Below, in pieces: positions 26,649-35,800 of a stretch of DNA of 46,069 nucleotides. The notes beneath the pieces are model-generated. The model saw only the letters and a program-made list of their open reading frames with translations, had not been told where the DNA came from and ran no database searches. The DNA is from an uncultured bacterium (lineage in GTDB: Bacteria > Muiribacteriota > Ozemobacteria > Ozemobacterales > Ozemobacteraceae), in the NCBI GenBank assembly GCA_937949615.1, contig CALEDQ010000012.1:1-46069 (forward strand). The letters are read 5' to 3'. How positions within the stretch are numbered: the first letter of the stretch is position 1; each line of letters starts with the position of its first letter. Position numbers and translations under genes: made by a program.

Positions 26649-26669
26649 TGCCGGAAGTCGGGGTCGAAC
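26649..26669 (-). other. attachment site: 3' fragment of a tRNA-Leu-like gene
   Basis: Read on the minus strand this is the T loop TTCGACC, the 3' T stem CCGAC, the acceptor strand TTCCGGC and discriminator A of a tRNA whose 5' acceptor would be GCCGGAA, as in tRNA-Leu. The T-stem 5' strand and everything before it are replaced by unrelated sequence. The break in the T loop fits an integrase that crosses over there. The orientation puts the integrated island on the right, between this copy and an intact tRNA beyond the window. Confidence 0.72.
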
Positions 26670-26720
26670 TCTTGCTATTAATAGTCACCGTGACTGACTT
26701 TAGCATTAAACATTTATCGA

Positions 26721-26742
26721 GTTACACCAGAAAGTTACACCA
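26721..26742. repeat. direct repeats GTTACACCA, possible integrase arm sites
   Basis: GTTACACCA occurs at 26721-26729 and again at 26734-26742, 13 bp apart start to start, about 52 bp inside the tRNA-Leu fragment. Short tandem sites at this distance from an attachment core are typical of integrase arm-binding sites. Confidence 0.5.
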
Positions 26743-26799
26743 TTTTGAGTGCCGCGCCCAAAATTTCTCTGGTCTGTTTTCGATGTTTCCAAATTTTTT

Positions 26800-27063
26800 T
26801 TAAGATAATTCTGCTATCAACTGGTCATAATCTGCGTGGCTACCAATCCAGAACCAGAGCAAGCCATCTGCTACCTCTACGGCAAGAGCTCGGTAACGAA
26901 TACCCGCCCTGACCGACCACAACCGCCCGATCTGTTTGAAGTTCAATGATGCGTGTTTCGGGTCTTTCTTTAGAAGTTCATAATTTTTGTCGGCGGTTTT
27001 TCTTATTCTGGCTGGCAATGCGTCATAAGCAGATCAGAAAGAAGGGCTTGCGAAATGCTTCAT
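26800..27063 (-). pseudogene. RelE/ParE-type toxin gene broken by a stop codon at codon 10
   Basis: Downstream of codon 10 the frame encodes ALPARIRKTADKNYELLKKD, then GRLWSVRAGIRYRALAV and WFWIGSHADYDQLI, the pattern of a common RelE/HigB-like mRNA-cleaving toxin of about 87 residues. Translating from the ATG at 27063, which overlaps the antitoxin stop (ATGA), gives MKHFASPSF, then TGA at 27034-27036, then SAYDALPARIR. Family members usually have Trp at that place (PSFW), so TGG has become TGA. A TTG at 27018 could restart translation, but the first strand and helix would be lost. The toxin is probably inactive. Confidence 0.75.
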
Positions 27064-27263
27064 AGTTGCCTGGTTTTGCCGTCTTTGTGCTCTGCAATCG
27101 CTTTGTTTATAAGAGAATCCAGCTTTCCTGATGCACAGTCTCTCTCTATTTTTTCATCCCATTTCTTAGCGTCAAAGCGATCAAACCATTCTCTAAAGTT
27201 CTGCAACTGGTCTTCAGACAACTGCTTAACAGCGTTTTCCAGGTCTTTAACCGGATTACTCAT
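27060..27263 (-). CDS. antitoxin partner of the RelE-type toxin
   Basis: A 67-aa acidic helical protein (ENAVKQLSEDQLQNFREWF, then DAKKWDEKIERDCASGKLD and a basic tail EHKDGKTRQL) that matches the small antitoxins encoded directly upstream of RelE-type toxins of this kind. Its stop codon overlaps the toxin start codon, the usual coupling. No separate DNA-binding domain is evident. The frame is intact although the toxin is broken, as expected when an antitoxin decays more slowly or is harmless to keep. The gap to the next gene (27264-27509) holds no visible gene, probably its promoter. Confidence 0.75.
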   Translation of the reverse strand: MSNPVKDLENAVKQLSEDQLQNFREWFDRFDAKKWDEKIERDCASGKLDSLINKAIAEHKDGKTRQL

Positions 27264-27509
27264 AATTTCGCCCCTGTTTACATTCTTAACTTATGCCCGG
27301 AGGTGAAGCATTTTTCATTCTTGATATTCCATATTGGCATATCAAAATTTGTGAATTTATCGTCACACTCTACTTTTTTGGCCTGGTTCGGTAAGAACAT
27401 GCCGCCGATCTGCCGGTAAGTCAAACGCTTTTAGCTCAGTGAAACATCTTCATAAAATGGTCTTTACAGGCCCGGGAGCCGGACCGGCCGGAGAGGCCGA
27501 TGAGCTGTT

Positions 27510-27764
27510 CTAGCCGACTGGGTAATACTCTCTCATTACCTGGTATCGGTGGCGCGCCAGTTTCACTGCCGGGTCGTCCAAATCGGGGTTGTTGAGAAGA
27601 AACTTCCGATACAGCGCCTTTTCCTTCTGCGACATCTTCAGCCAGAGTTCTCTTAATTGAGAAGCGTATTGGCGTCTGTCCGCTTCGTATGAGGGACACA
27701 TTTCGCTCAAGGATTTGGTGGTATTCTGCTGCGGTTTCTGGGTCGAAGTCTTTTTAGATTCCAT
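27510..27764 (-). CDS. small hydrophilic protein, unknown
   Basis: An 84-aa protein with a polar, Gln/Thr/Lys-rich N-terminus and a helical second half (LRELWLKMSQKEKALYRKFL, then NPDLDDPAVKLARHRYQVM). A strong AGGAGG lies 8 nt before the ATG at 27764, which argues that it is a real gene. I recognise no family. It is transcribed divergently from the BREX operon across a 227-nt gap that holds the BREX promoter, the place where BREX loci often encode a regulator. It lacks an obvious HTH, and it is far too small for the WYL-type BrxR. Confidence 0.5.
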   Translation of the reverse strand: MESKKTSTQKPQQNTTKSLSEMCPSYEADRRQYASQLRELWLKMSQKEKALYRKFLLNNPDLDDPAVKLARHRYQVMREYYPVG

Positions 27765-27897
27765 CAAGAATTCCTCCTTATAAGCCCCTCATATAAATTA
27801 TGATCGAGATTTGTGCCGGGGTCAAGTTCGTTCCTGAGTTTTAAAGACACTATCGAAACTTGTCTGCGCAAAACCACCCTTAGCCTGCTGAATCTCC

Positions 27898-27948
27898 TTG
27901 ACTTTTATGGCGCTGACACCTATTCTGCTGAAAAGGCCTGAACAGGCC
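27898..27948 (+). promoter_or_regulatory. candidate BREX operon promoter and operator
   Basis: TTGACT (27898-27903), a 17-bp spacer and TATTCT (27921-27926) form a good sigma-70-type promoter 66 nt before brxA. An inverted repeat GGCCTG-AA-CAGGCC (27935-27948) lies at the expected transcription start, where a bound repressor would block initiation. No regulator that would bind it is seen in the window. Confidence 0.6.
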
Positions 27949-27991
27949 GGTTGTCTATTCAAACAGTATCAAAGTATTGCAGAAAATAACT

Positions 27992-28828
27992 ATGAAAGAC
28001 AAATCAGATATAACAGCAGAAGTGAGACACACTGAACGGGAAAATTCAGATTCAAACAGCAAACTGACCAGATTTGGCTTCAGTTTCGAACGGGGCGGGG
28101 CGCATTCATCGCGAACCATAATGCTCGATGAGCTTGAAACCTTGTTTTCCTTTGTTGACAGGCCTGATGCCGGCAAAGCAGAATTTTTGCAGGCCATCAA
28201 CGAAAGTAACTGCCTTGGCAAACGTTCTGGCAAAACCAGATTACTGACTTACCGGCACCTGGTAGACCTTTATGCCCTCGATCCAGGCGTTACCATCTAC
28301 CGTGCCATGCGCTTTTTCTGGCAGCGCGACCCGGCCAGCCGACCAATGATCGCGCTTCTCTGCGCCTATGCCAGAGATTCGATTCTCCGCCAGGCCGCCG
28401 CCCTGATTCTTAAAACCTCTGAGGGATCAGTCGTAACACGCGAATCGGTCGAAGAATTGATCGATGGCGTTGAGCTGGGCCGCTTCAGCAAGGCAACCCT
28501 CAAGTCTACAGCCCAGAATATAAATTCCAGTTTCACCAAATCCGGCCACCTGCATGGCAAGGTAAAGAAAGTCAGAACCAAAGTAGTTCCGACCGCCGCC
28601 AGCGTCGCTTTTGCACTGTTCCTCGCCTATCTCAATGGTGAACGCGGTGTTTCTCTCTTTCACAGTGAATACGCCAGTCTGCTTGACTGTTCATACGAAA
28701 AGGCTCTTGAACTGGCAGAAGAGGCGTCGAGAAAGGGCTGGATAGTATTTAAACGGCTTGGCAATGTCATTGAAGCATTGTTCCCGGGCCTTTTGAACAA
28801 CCAGGAAATGGAGTGGCTGCGTGAGTAA
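27992..28828 (+). CDS. brxA: BREX protein BrxA (DUF1819)
   Basis: This 278-aa protein matches DUF1819/BrxA by the TRLLTYRHLVDLYALDPGVTIYRAMRFFW block, the MIALLCAYARDSILR segment and the C-terminal HTH-like region (CSYEKALELAEEASRKGWI, then FKRLGNVIEALFPGLL). BrxA is a small DNA-binding core component of type 1 BREX; its exact task is unsettled. I use the ATG at 27992; TTG at 27977 is possible, and neither has a clear ribosome binding site. The first 30 residues are polar and poorly conserved. It overlaps brxB by 8 nt. Confidence 0.9.
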   Translation: MKDKSDITAEVRHTERENSDSNSKLTRFGFSFERGGAHSSRTIMLDELETLFSFVDRPDAGKAEFLQAINESNCLGKRSGKTRLLTYRHLVDLYALDPGVTIYRAMRFFWQRDPASRPMIALLCAYARDSILRQAAALILKTSEGSVVTRESVEELIDGVELGRFSKATLKSTAQNINSSFTKSGHLHGKVKKVRTKVVPTAASVAFALFLAYLNGERGVSLFHSEYASLLDCSYEKALELAEEASRKGWIVFKRLGNVIEALFPGLLNNQEMEWLRE

Positions 28829-29372
28829 AATTAAACGCCTTCTTGAATCATACAGCAAATTTATTGCAGTGCCGTGGCGCGATGACGCCGCTGCCGCACA
28901 ACGCGTCATTTTCTGCGTTTACAGCGAAACTGATGAGCTTCACCTGCGTGCCAGTATCGATGAATTCGAAATTGCCACCAGACAAACCGGCCATAAATGG
29001 GCTGTTTTTGACCTCACCGACACATTTCCTGCCTGGCTCAGCACACAGAGATACGCAGAAAGCTATTTTAAAAAACCGAATCTGCTGCCGAATCTAATGC
29101 CAAAGTTCCTGCTTTATATCGTCGAAGAGTTCAGCAAATTCCTTGCGCAGCAGCAGGCAGACAATAATACCGTCGTTGCCCTTCAGGGCGTCGGCGCACT
29201 GTTCGGCTTTCTAAAAGTAAAAGAAGTTGTCGAAAAACTGGCGCCGCTGGTGAGCGGGCGCCTGGTTGTTCTTTTCCCGGGGAGTTACGAAAATAACAAT
29301 TACCGTCTGCTCGACGGTTATGATGGCTGGAACTATCTGGCCGTGCCACTGACTGCTGATAAAAAATTCTGA
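28821..29372 (+). CDS. brxB: BREX protein BrxB (DUF1788)
   Basis: A 183-aa DUF1788 protein, standard size for BrxB. Recognisable parts are RVIFCVYSETDELHLR, the WAVFDLTDTFPAWLS segment and the C-terminal GRLVVLFPGSYENNNYRLLDGYDGWNYLA, where the PGS-E-N-YRLLD-DGWNYLA string is a hallmark of the family. It is an essential core component of type 1 BREX with no known enzymatic activity. It starts at GTG inside the last codons of brxA, and brxC follows 14 nt later. Confidence 0.93.
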   Translation: MSKIKRLLESYSKFIAVPWRDDAAAAQRVIFCVYSETDELHLRASIDEFEIATRQTGHKWAVFDLTDTFPAWLSTQRYAESYFKKPNLLPNLMPKFLLYIVEEFSKFLAQQQADNNTVVALQGVGALFGFLKVKEVVEKLAPLVSGRLVVLFPGSYENNNYRLLDGYDGWNYLAVPLTADKKF

Positions 29373-29386
29373 GCGAGGATAAGTGA

Positions 29387-32300
29387 ATGATCAATCGTGA
29401 TATTTTTCAGAAGGACCCGTCAACCCGAAAACTTGTAAATGAAGGCGTTGCAAACGTTAACGACGAAAATACCAGTCAGGCGCTCGATGTCTTGCGCTAT
29501 GAACTCGAAACCTTCGTCTGTGACGGGCAATACGAAAAGGGGCTAGCCCACATCCTCGAAGTTTACCTTAAAAACATCGATCAGGCGCAGCAGTCGGCAG
29601 TATGGATCAGCGGCTTCTACGGCTCGGGCAAATCACACATGGTAAAAATGCTGCGCGCTCTCTGGGTAGACACAGTCTTTGCCGATGGTGCCACCGCCCG
29701 CGGCATCGCCAATTTGCCGCGCAATATCAACGATCTGCTCAAAGAACTCAGCGTTCAGGGTAAAAGACATGGCGGGCTGCATGCGGTTTCCGGCACACTT
29801 GGAGCCGGTGCCAGCGGCAGCGTGCGACTGGCAATGCTGCGGCTGATTTTCAAATCTGCCGGTCTGCCAGAACAATACCCGATTGCCAGATTTATCATGT
29901 GGCTGAAACATGAAGGCATCTACGACAAGGTTCGCCAGGATGTCATCAGCAATGGCTACAAATGGGAAGAAGAACTTGATAACTTTTACGTTGCCGAAGG
30001 TCTGCACCAGGCATTGGTAAAGGCCAAACCGCAACTTTTCACCTCACCGGGCGTCTGTCTTGACACTCTTAACAATCTTTACCCTCACGTCAACGACATC
30101 TCTAGCGACGAAATGCTCAAAGCCATCAACCAGACCCTGACCCGCGAGTCCAGACTGCCGCTTACTCTCATTGTACTTGACGAAGTTCAGCAATATATCG
30201 GCGAAGACAGCCAGCGTTCAATGGATGTTCAGGAAGTGGTCGAAGCCTGCTGTAAAAAATTCGGCGGCAAACTGCTGTTCATTGGCACCGGTCAGACCGC
30301 AATCACCGGCACCGTTAACCTCAAAAAGCTCGAGGGACGCTTTACCGTCAGGGTAGAGCTTTCCGATGCCGACGTCGATGCGGTTATCCGCAAGGTGATT
30401 CTGGCCAAAAAACCTGAGGCCAAGTCACAGATCGAGCAGATGATGCAGACCAACCTCGGCGAAATTTCCCGCCACCTGGCCGGCACTACCATCTGCCACC
30501 GTCAGGAAGACATCAGCTTTTTTCCGCAAGATTACCCGATCCTGCCCGTTCGCCGCCGCTTCTGGGAAACGACCCTGCGGGTTCTCGATCAGACCGGCAC
30601 CGACAGCCAGCTGCGCAATCAGCTGAGCATGATTCACAAGGTCATTCAGACCAATCTCGATGCCGGCCTCGGCAACGTTGTGGCCGCCGATTATCTCTAT
30701 TTTGATTCGGCCGATAAGCTTTTGCGCACTCGCATTCTACCGCGCAAGGTTCACGAAAAAACCATGACCTGGAACAAGGGCAATGCCGATGAACGCCTCA
30801 TGGCCCGTGCCTGCGGCCTGGTGTTTCTCATCAACAAGATGGCAGCCAGCAACAAGGAAATCGGCATCAGAGCCAACATCGACACGCTCGCTGACCTGTT
30901 GGTCGAAGATCTCTCGGCCGGCTCCAGCGCCTTGCGCAGCAAATTGCCCGGGCTGCTCGAAAAATGTGAACTGTTAATGCGGGTTGGCGATGAGTATCGT
31001 ATTCAGACCGAAGAAAGTACCGCCTGGAACGATGAATTTCTCAGCCAGTGTTCGCAGCTCGCCAACGAAAGTCACAGGGTCGAAGCCGAGCGCGATGATC
31101 GTATTCGCAGAAAATTCGGTGAACTGGTGCGCAAACTCTCGCTAACTCAGGGTTCTTCACTGGTTAACCGCGAGATCTCGCCGATTTTCGATGCCCAGCT
31201 GCCAAAAGACGCTGAGCAGCGCATCTGCGTCTGGGTGCGAGACGGCTGGACCATCGACGATAATTCGATCAGGGCCGATGCCCGCCAGGCAGGCAATCAG
31301 TCACCCACAATCTTTGTCTATATTCCGAAGCGTTCGGCTGACGATCTGCGTCGGCAATTGATCGACTTCAAGGCCGCCAATTCAACTCTCGAAAAGCGCG
31401 GCGTTCCCAATACTCCCGAAGGCACCGAAGCCCGTGCTGCCATGGAAACAACCCGGCAAACCTCTGAAGCCAAAATCAACGAGCTTCTTGACGATTCCTT
31501 TTCGGGTGCCAGAGTGTTTCAGGCCGGCGGCAACGAGATTCTCGGCAACAGCCTGCAGGAAATGATCAGCGAAGCAGCCGACAATTCGCTGCAGAGACTT
31601 TTCCCGAATTTTTCACTGGCCGATAACAAGGGCTGGGCCAAAGTCTACGAAAAAGCCCAAAAAGGCGCGCCCGACGCGCTCAAGGCGGTTGGTGACGATG
31701 GCGAGCCAGAACGCAATCCGGTCTGCAAGGCTGTTCTTGGTTTCATCGCCGGGGGCAGAAAAGGTGCCGATATCCGCAGCAATTTTGAGGGCTCTACCTA
31801 CGGCTGGTCACGCGATGCCGTAGACGGCGCTCTGCAGGTGCTGCTGGTGGCCGGTCTGCTGCGGGCCGAGAATGAACGCGGCCAGGTAATCGACCCGCGT
31901 GAGCTTGAACGAAAAGCGATCGGCAAGTTTACTTTCAAGATTGAATCGGCAAATGTCACCACCCCGCAGCGTATTCAGATCCGCAAGGTCATGCAGAAGA
32001 TCGGCATAACCGCAAAACAGGGCGAAGAGCTTGCTTCAGTGCCGCAGTTTCTGGCTAAAATGGTTGATCTGGCAGAGCGGGCCGGTGGCGATGCTCCCAA
32101 ACCCGCATTGCCGAAAACGGCTTTTCTCGAAGATATCCGCCTTACTGCCGGCAACGAGCAGTTACTGGCCATTTACAACCGCCGCGAAGAAATCATGGCG
32201 CTTATCGATACCTGGTCGGCCCTTGCCGAACGCATCACCAAATGCTGGCCGAACTGGCTGACCCTGCAGCATCTGCTTAAGCATGCCGCCGGGGTGCAGG

Positions 32301-32824
32301 ATGCCGATTTCATTATGGCTCAGATAAAGGTAATAGAACAGCAGCGGCAGCTTCTCGAAGAACCAGACCCGGTAATACCCCTGATCAACGGGTTGACTCA
32401 GCTGCTGCGCGATGAGATGAACCTGATCAGGAAAAACTGGGCAGCAGAGCAGCATGCCGGCGAAGAAAAGCTTGCCCATGACCCGAACTGGCATAAACTC
32501 GAACCGGAACAGCGCCAGGAACTATGCAACCAGCATGGCCTGCTTGAGTCGGCCGCCCCGGTAATAGAGGTAAACACTACCGAGGCAATATTGAAATCTC
32601 TCGACACTGTCGGCATCAGTGCCCTTAAAGACAGGGTGGCAGCCATGCCCGGTCGTTTCAGCCAGGTTCAGATGCAGGCCGCAAAAATGCTCGAACCTGA
32701 AGTGCAGCAGATTTCTCTGCCGACTCCCACACTCAAAAGCGAAAAAGATGTCGATGCCTGGCTCGCTGATGTTCGCCAGCTTCTTGTCGAACAGCTCAAA
32801 AAAGGCCCGGTTATCCCCAAATGA
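29387..32824 (+). CDS. brxC: BREX P-loop ATPase BrxC
   Basis: An 1145-aa protein, normal for BrxC/PglY-like ATPases (DUF499-type). Walker A is GFYGSGKSH (residues 76-84) and Walker B is LIVLDEVQQ with Asp265-Glu266. The N-terminal ATPase part is followed by long helical regions (KRGVPNTPEGTEARAAMETT zone) and a C-terminal coiled part. BrxC is required for both DNA methylation and phage exclusion in type 1 systems, probably as an ATP-driven organiser of the complex. Its stop overlaps the pglX start by 4 nt (ATGA). The gene looks intact. Confidence 0.95.
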   Translation: MINRDIFQKDPSTRKLVNEGVANVNDENTSQALDVLRYELETFVCDGQYEKGLAHILEVYLKNIDQAQQSAVWISGFYGSGKSHMVKMLRALWVDTVFADGATARGIANLPRNINDLLKELSVQGKRHGGLHAVSGTLGAGASGSVRLAMLRLIFKSAGLPEQYPIARFIMWLKHEGIYDKVRQDVISNGYKWEEELDNFYVAEGLHQALVKAKPQLFTSPGVCLDTLNNLYPHVNDISSDEMLKAINQTLTRESRLPLTLIVLDEVQQYIGEDSQRSMDVQEVVEACCKKFGGKLLFIGTGQTAITGTVNLKKLEGRFTVRVELSDADVDAVIRKVILAKKPEAKSQIEQMMQTNLGEISRHLAGTTICHRQEDISFFPQDYPILPVRRRFWETTLRVLDQTGTDSQLRNQLSMIHKVIQTNLDAGLGNVVAADYLYFDSADKLLRTRILPRKVHEKTMTWNKGNADERLMARACGLVFLINKMAASNKEIGIRANIDTLADLLVEDLSAGSSALRSKLPGLLEKCELLMRVGDEYRIQTEESTAWNDEFLSQCSQLANESHRVEAERDDRIRRKFGELVRKLSLTQGSSLVNREISPIFDAQLPKDAEQRICVWVRDGWTIDDNSIRADARQAGNQSPTIFVYIPKRSADDLRRQLIDFKAANSTLEKRGVPNTPEGTEARAAMETTRQTSEAKINELLDDSFSGARVFQAGGNEILGNSLQEMISEAADNSLQRLFPNFSLADNKGWAKVYEKAQKGAPDALKAVGDDGEPERNPVCKAVLGFIAGGRKGADIRSNFEGSTYGWSRDAVDGALQVLLVAGLLRAENERGQVIDPRELERKAIGKFTFKIESANVTTPQRIQIRKVMQKIGITAKQGEELASVPQFLAKMVDLAERAGGDAPKPALPKTAFLEDIRLTAGNEQLLAIYNRREEIMALIDTWSALAERITKCWPNWLTLQHLLKHAAGVQDADFIMAQIKVIEQQRQLLEEPDPVIPLINGLTQLLRDEMNLIRKNWAAEQHAGEEKLAHDPNWHKLEPEQRQELCNQHGLLESAAPVIEVNTTEAILKSLDTVGISALKDRVAAMPGRFSQVQMQAAKMLEPEVQQISLPTPTLKSEKDVDAWLADVRQLLVEQLKKGPVIPK

Positions 32825-35800
32825 CCATGCAACCACTCGAAAAAAGTCTGCGCAACCGTCTCGAAAACACTGTCAAAATCGCCCGCACAGTTGCTGAAGA
32901 AGCGGCAAAAGCCGCCCTCGAACAGCTCGGCGTTGGCGATGCCACTCTGCCGCAACACCTCTCGACCGCCGAACGCGAACTGCGCCGAAAACTGCGCGTG
33001 CATGGCCGCCAGCTTGGCGACCTGCGCAATGCTGCTACCGAGAGCCAGGAAACGACCCGGCTGCTTGAAGAGGTCGCCTACGAACACTGGCACCGCATGC
33101 TGTTCGCGCGTTTTCTCGCCGAAAATAATCTGTTGATGTATCCTGACCCCGATTCGCCGGTGGCGGTAACGCTTGAAGAGTGCGAAGACCTCTCTGCCGA
33201 TGAGGGCGCCGCCAACGGCTGGGAATTAGCCGCCCGTTTTGCCGCCCGCATGCTGCCGCAGATTTTCAGAACCGACTCGCCGGTTTTTCAGCTGACGCTG
33301 GCGCCCGAACACCAGCAGAAGCTCGAAAAGCTGCTGGTCGAAATGCCGATAGAGGTTTTTACCGCCTCAGATTCGCTGGGCTGGGTTTATCAGTTCTGGC
33401 AGTCAGATAACAAAGACCGTATCAACAAGTCAGAAGTAAAGATCGGGGCCCGTGAACTGCCCGCGGTTACACAGCTGTTCACCGAGCCTTACATGGTCAG
33501 CTTTCTGCTCGATAACTCACTTGGTGCCTGGTGGGTAAAAAAGCAGGTAATGGCAGATGACCATCAGGTCTCGTTAAAAACCCGTGATCTATTGAAAAAT
33601 GCCAAAACTGAGGACGAACTGCGCGAATTTTTCGCTCTGCCCGGCGTGCCGCTCTCATACCTGCGTTTCGTCAAAAGCGAAGACTGCGCCCTGCATGAAG
33701 GCAACAAACCGGTCTTTGCCGGCGAGCATTGGATGCCGGCCTCGGGCTGGTTCGCCGGCTGGCCTCACAAACTGGCTGAGCTGAAAACTCTCGATCCCTG
33801 TTGCGGTTCCGGGCACTTTCTGGTGGCCGCCTTTCTGATGCTGGTACCGATGCGTATGCGTCTCGAAAATATTTCAGCAAAGCAGGCCGTCGATCTGGTG
33901 CTGAAAGAAAATCTGCACGGCCTCGAACTTGACCGCCGTTGCGTCGAACTGGCCGCCTTCGCTCTCGCCCTCACCGCCTGGAAATTCCCGAACAGCGGCG
34001 GCTACAGGCCTCTGCCTGAATTGAATGTTGCCTGCAGTGGTCTGGCGGTCAGCCTTGCCCGGGAAGAATGGAAAAACCTGGCACTTGGCCGAAAAGACCT
34101 GCAGACGGCAATGAGCTGGATGTATGACACCTTTGCCGATGCACCGGTGCTTGGCAGTCTTTTGAACCCGGCCCGTTCCGAGGCCACTAAAATTATCAGC
34201 TGGCCTGAACTTTCGGCCTCGCTCGAACAGGCATTAAAACAGGAACAATCAGAAGAACAGCACGAAATCGCCGTAGTCGCCCATGGCCTGGCCCGGGCCG
34301 CCATGTTGCTTGCCGGCCGCTATAACTGGGTTATTACCAATGTTCCTTATCTTTCACGGGGCAAGCAGTCTGATATAACCCGTGATTTCTGTGAAAAATA
34401 TTATGATACCGGCAAAAGCGATCTGGCCACAGTTTTTCTCGAGCGCTGTCTTGAATTCTGCTGCGATCTGGGCACCGCCAGTATAGTTCTGCCGCAGAAC
34501 TGGCTGTTTTTGAGCAGCTATAAAAAGTTCCGCGAAAAACTTCTTAAAAACGACATCTGGCACCTGATCGCCCGCCTGGGTGAAAATGGTTTCGATTCGC
34601 CTGCAGCAGCTGGTGCTTTTGTCGCAATGTTAACAATTTCTCGCGCTAAACAAGGCAGCAACAAAACCGGTCTTTTCGCCGCCGGCACCAACAAAATCGA
34701 GCACCCGCTGCGCGGCCTCGATGTCTCAGAATTCCGCACCGCTGCAGAAAAAGCCACCCATCTGCCCACCGCAGAAATCAAAAGCATCGAGCAATCAAAA
34801 CAACTCGAAAACCCCGACGCGAGAGTGGTTTTGTCAAAGGAATATGTATTTGTTGATATGATGAACACACTGGCACATAGCCATCACGGGTTAGTATGTG
34901 GCGATCGGCCAAGAATGTGCATAAATTACTGGGAAGTCTGCCTTCTATCGACCATTTGGATCCAATATTGTGGAACAGTTAAAAATTCGCAGCATTATGG
35001 TGGAAAGGACACATATCTAAGATGGTGCAATGGCACGGAAGCAATAAAAGAGCTGAAAGGCGCAACCAATTTAGAAACTCACGCATGGGACAAAAAAGGC
35101 GTAGTTGTTAGTGCAATGAGAGAACTTCCTGTAACTTTATACACAGGGATGGCTTTCGACAACAACACTGCCGTGATTACATCTAATACATCCGCCCATC
35201 TCCCCGCCATCTGGTGTTTTTGCTCATCGCCGGAATATAACGAAGCAGTGCGACGTATTGATCAAAAGCTTAATGTTACCAACGCCACCCTTGTAAAGGT
35301 TCCGTTCGATCTTGAATATTGGTCTAAAATAGCCGAAGAAAAATACCCCAACGGGCTGCCCGAACCTTATTCAGACGATCCCACTCAATGGATTTTTCAT
35401 GGGCACCCCTGTGGTGCAGTAGCCTGGGATGAAGCACAAAAATGGACTGCACATGGCCCGCTGCGCACCGACGAAACCGTCTTGCAGGTTGCGGTTGCCC
35501 GCCTGCTCGGCTACCGCTGGCCCGCCGAACTTGACGAAAAAATGGAACTGGCCGCTGAACAGCGCGAATGGGTAAAACGCTGCGATGCTCTGCTCTCACA
35601 TGCCGACGAAGACGGTATTGTCTGCATTCCGCCGGTGCGTGGCGAAGCCGCCGCTGCCGATCGCCTGCTGAATCTGCTGGCCGCAGCCTACGGCAAAGCC
35701 TGGTCAAACGATACCCTGACGCGGCTGCTGGCAAGTGCCGAGCATGCCGGCAAATCACTCGAAACCTGGCTGCGCGACAAGTTCTTTGCCCAGCACTGCA

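Noticed and set aside
27034..27036. TGA in the toxin gene read as Trp (recoding)
   Set aside because: Other genes in the window, including the antitoxin and both pumps, end at TGA, so TGA is a stop codon here.
27436..27699. Alternative 87-codon frame over the small gene at 27510
   Set aside because: It lacks a ribosome binding site, while the chosen frame has AGGAGG at ideal spacing.
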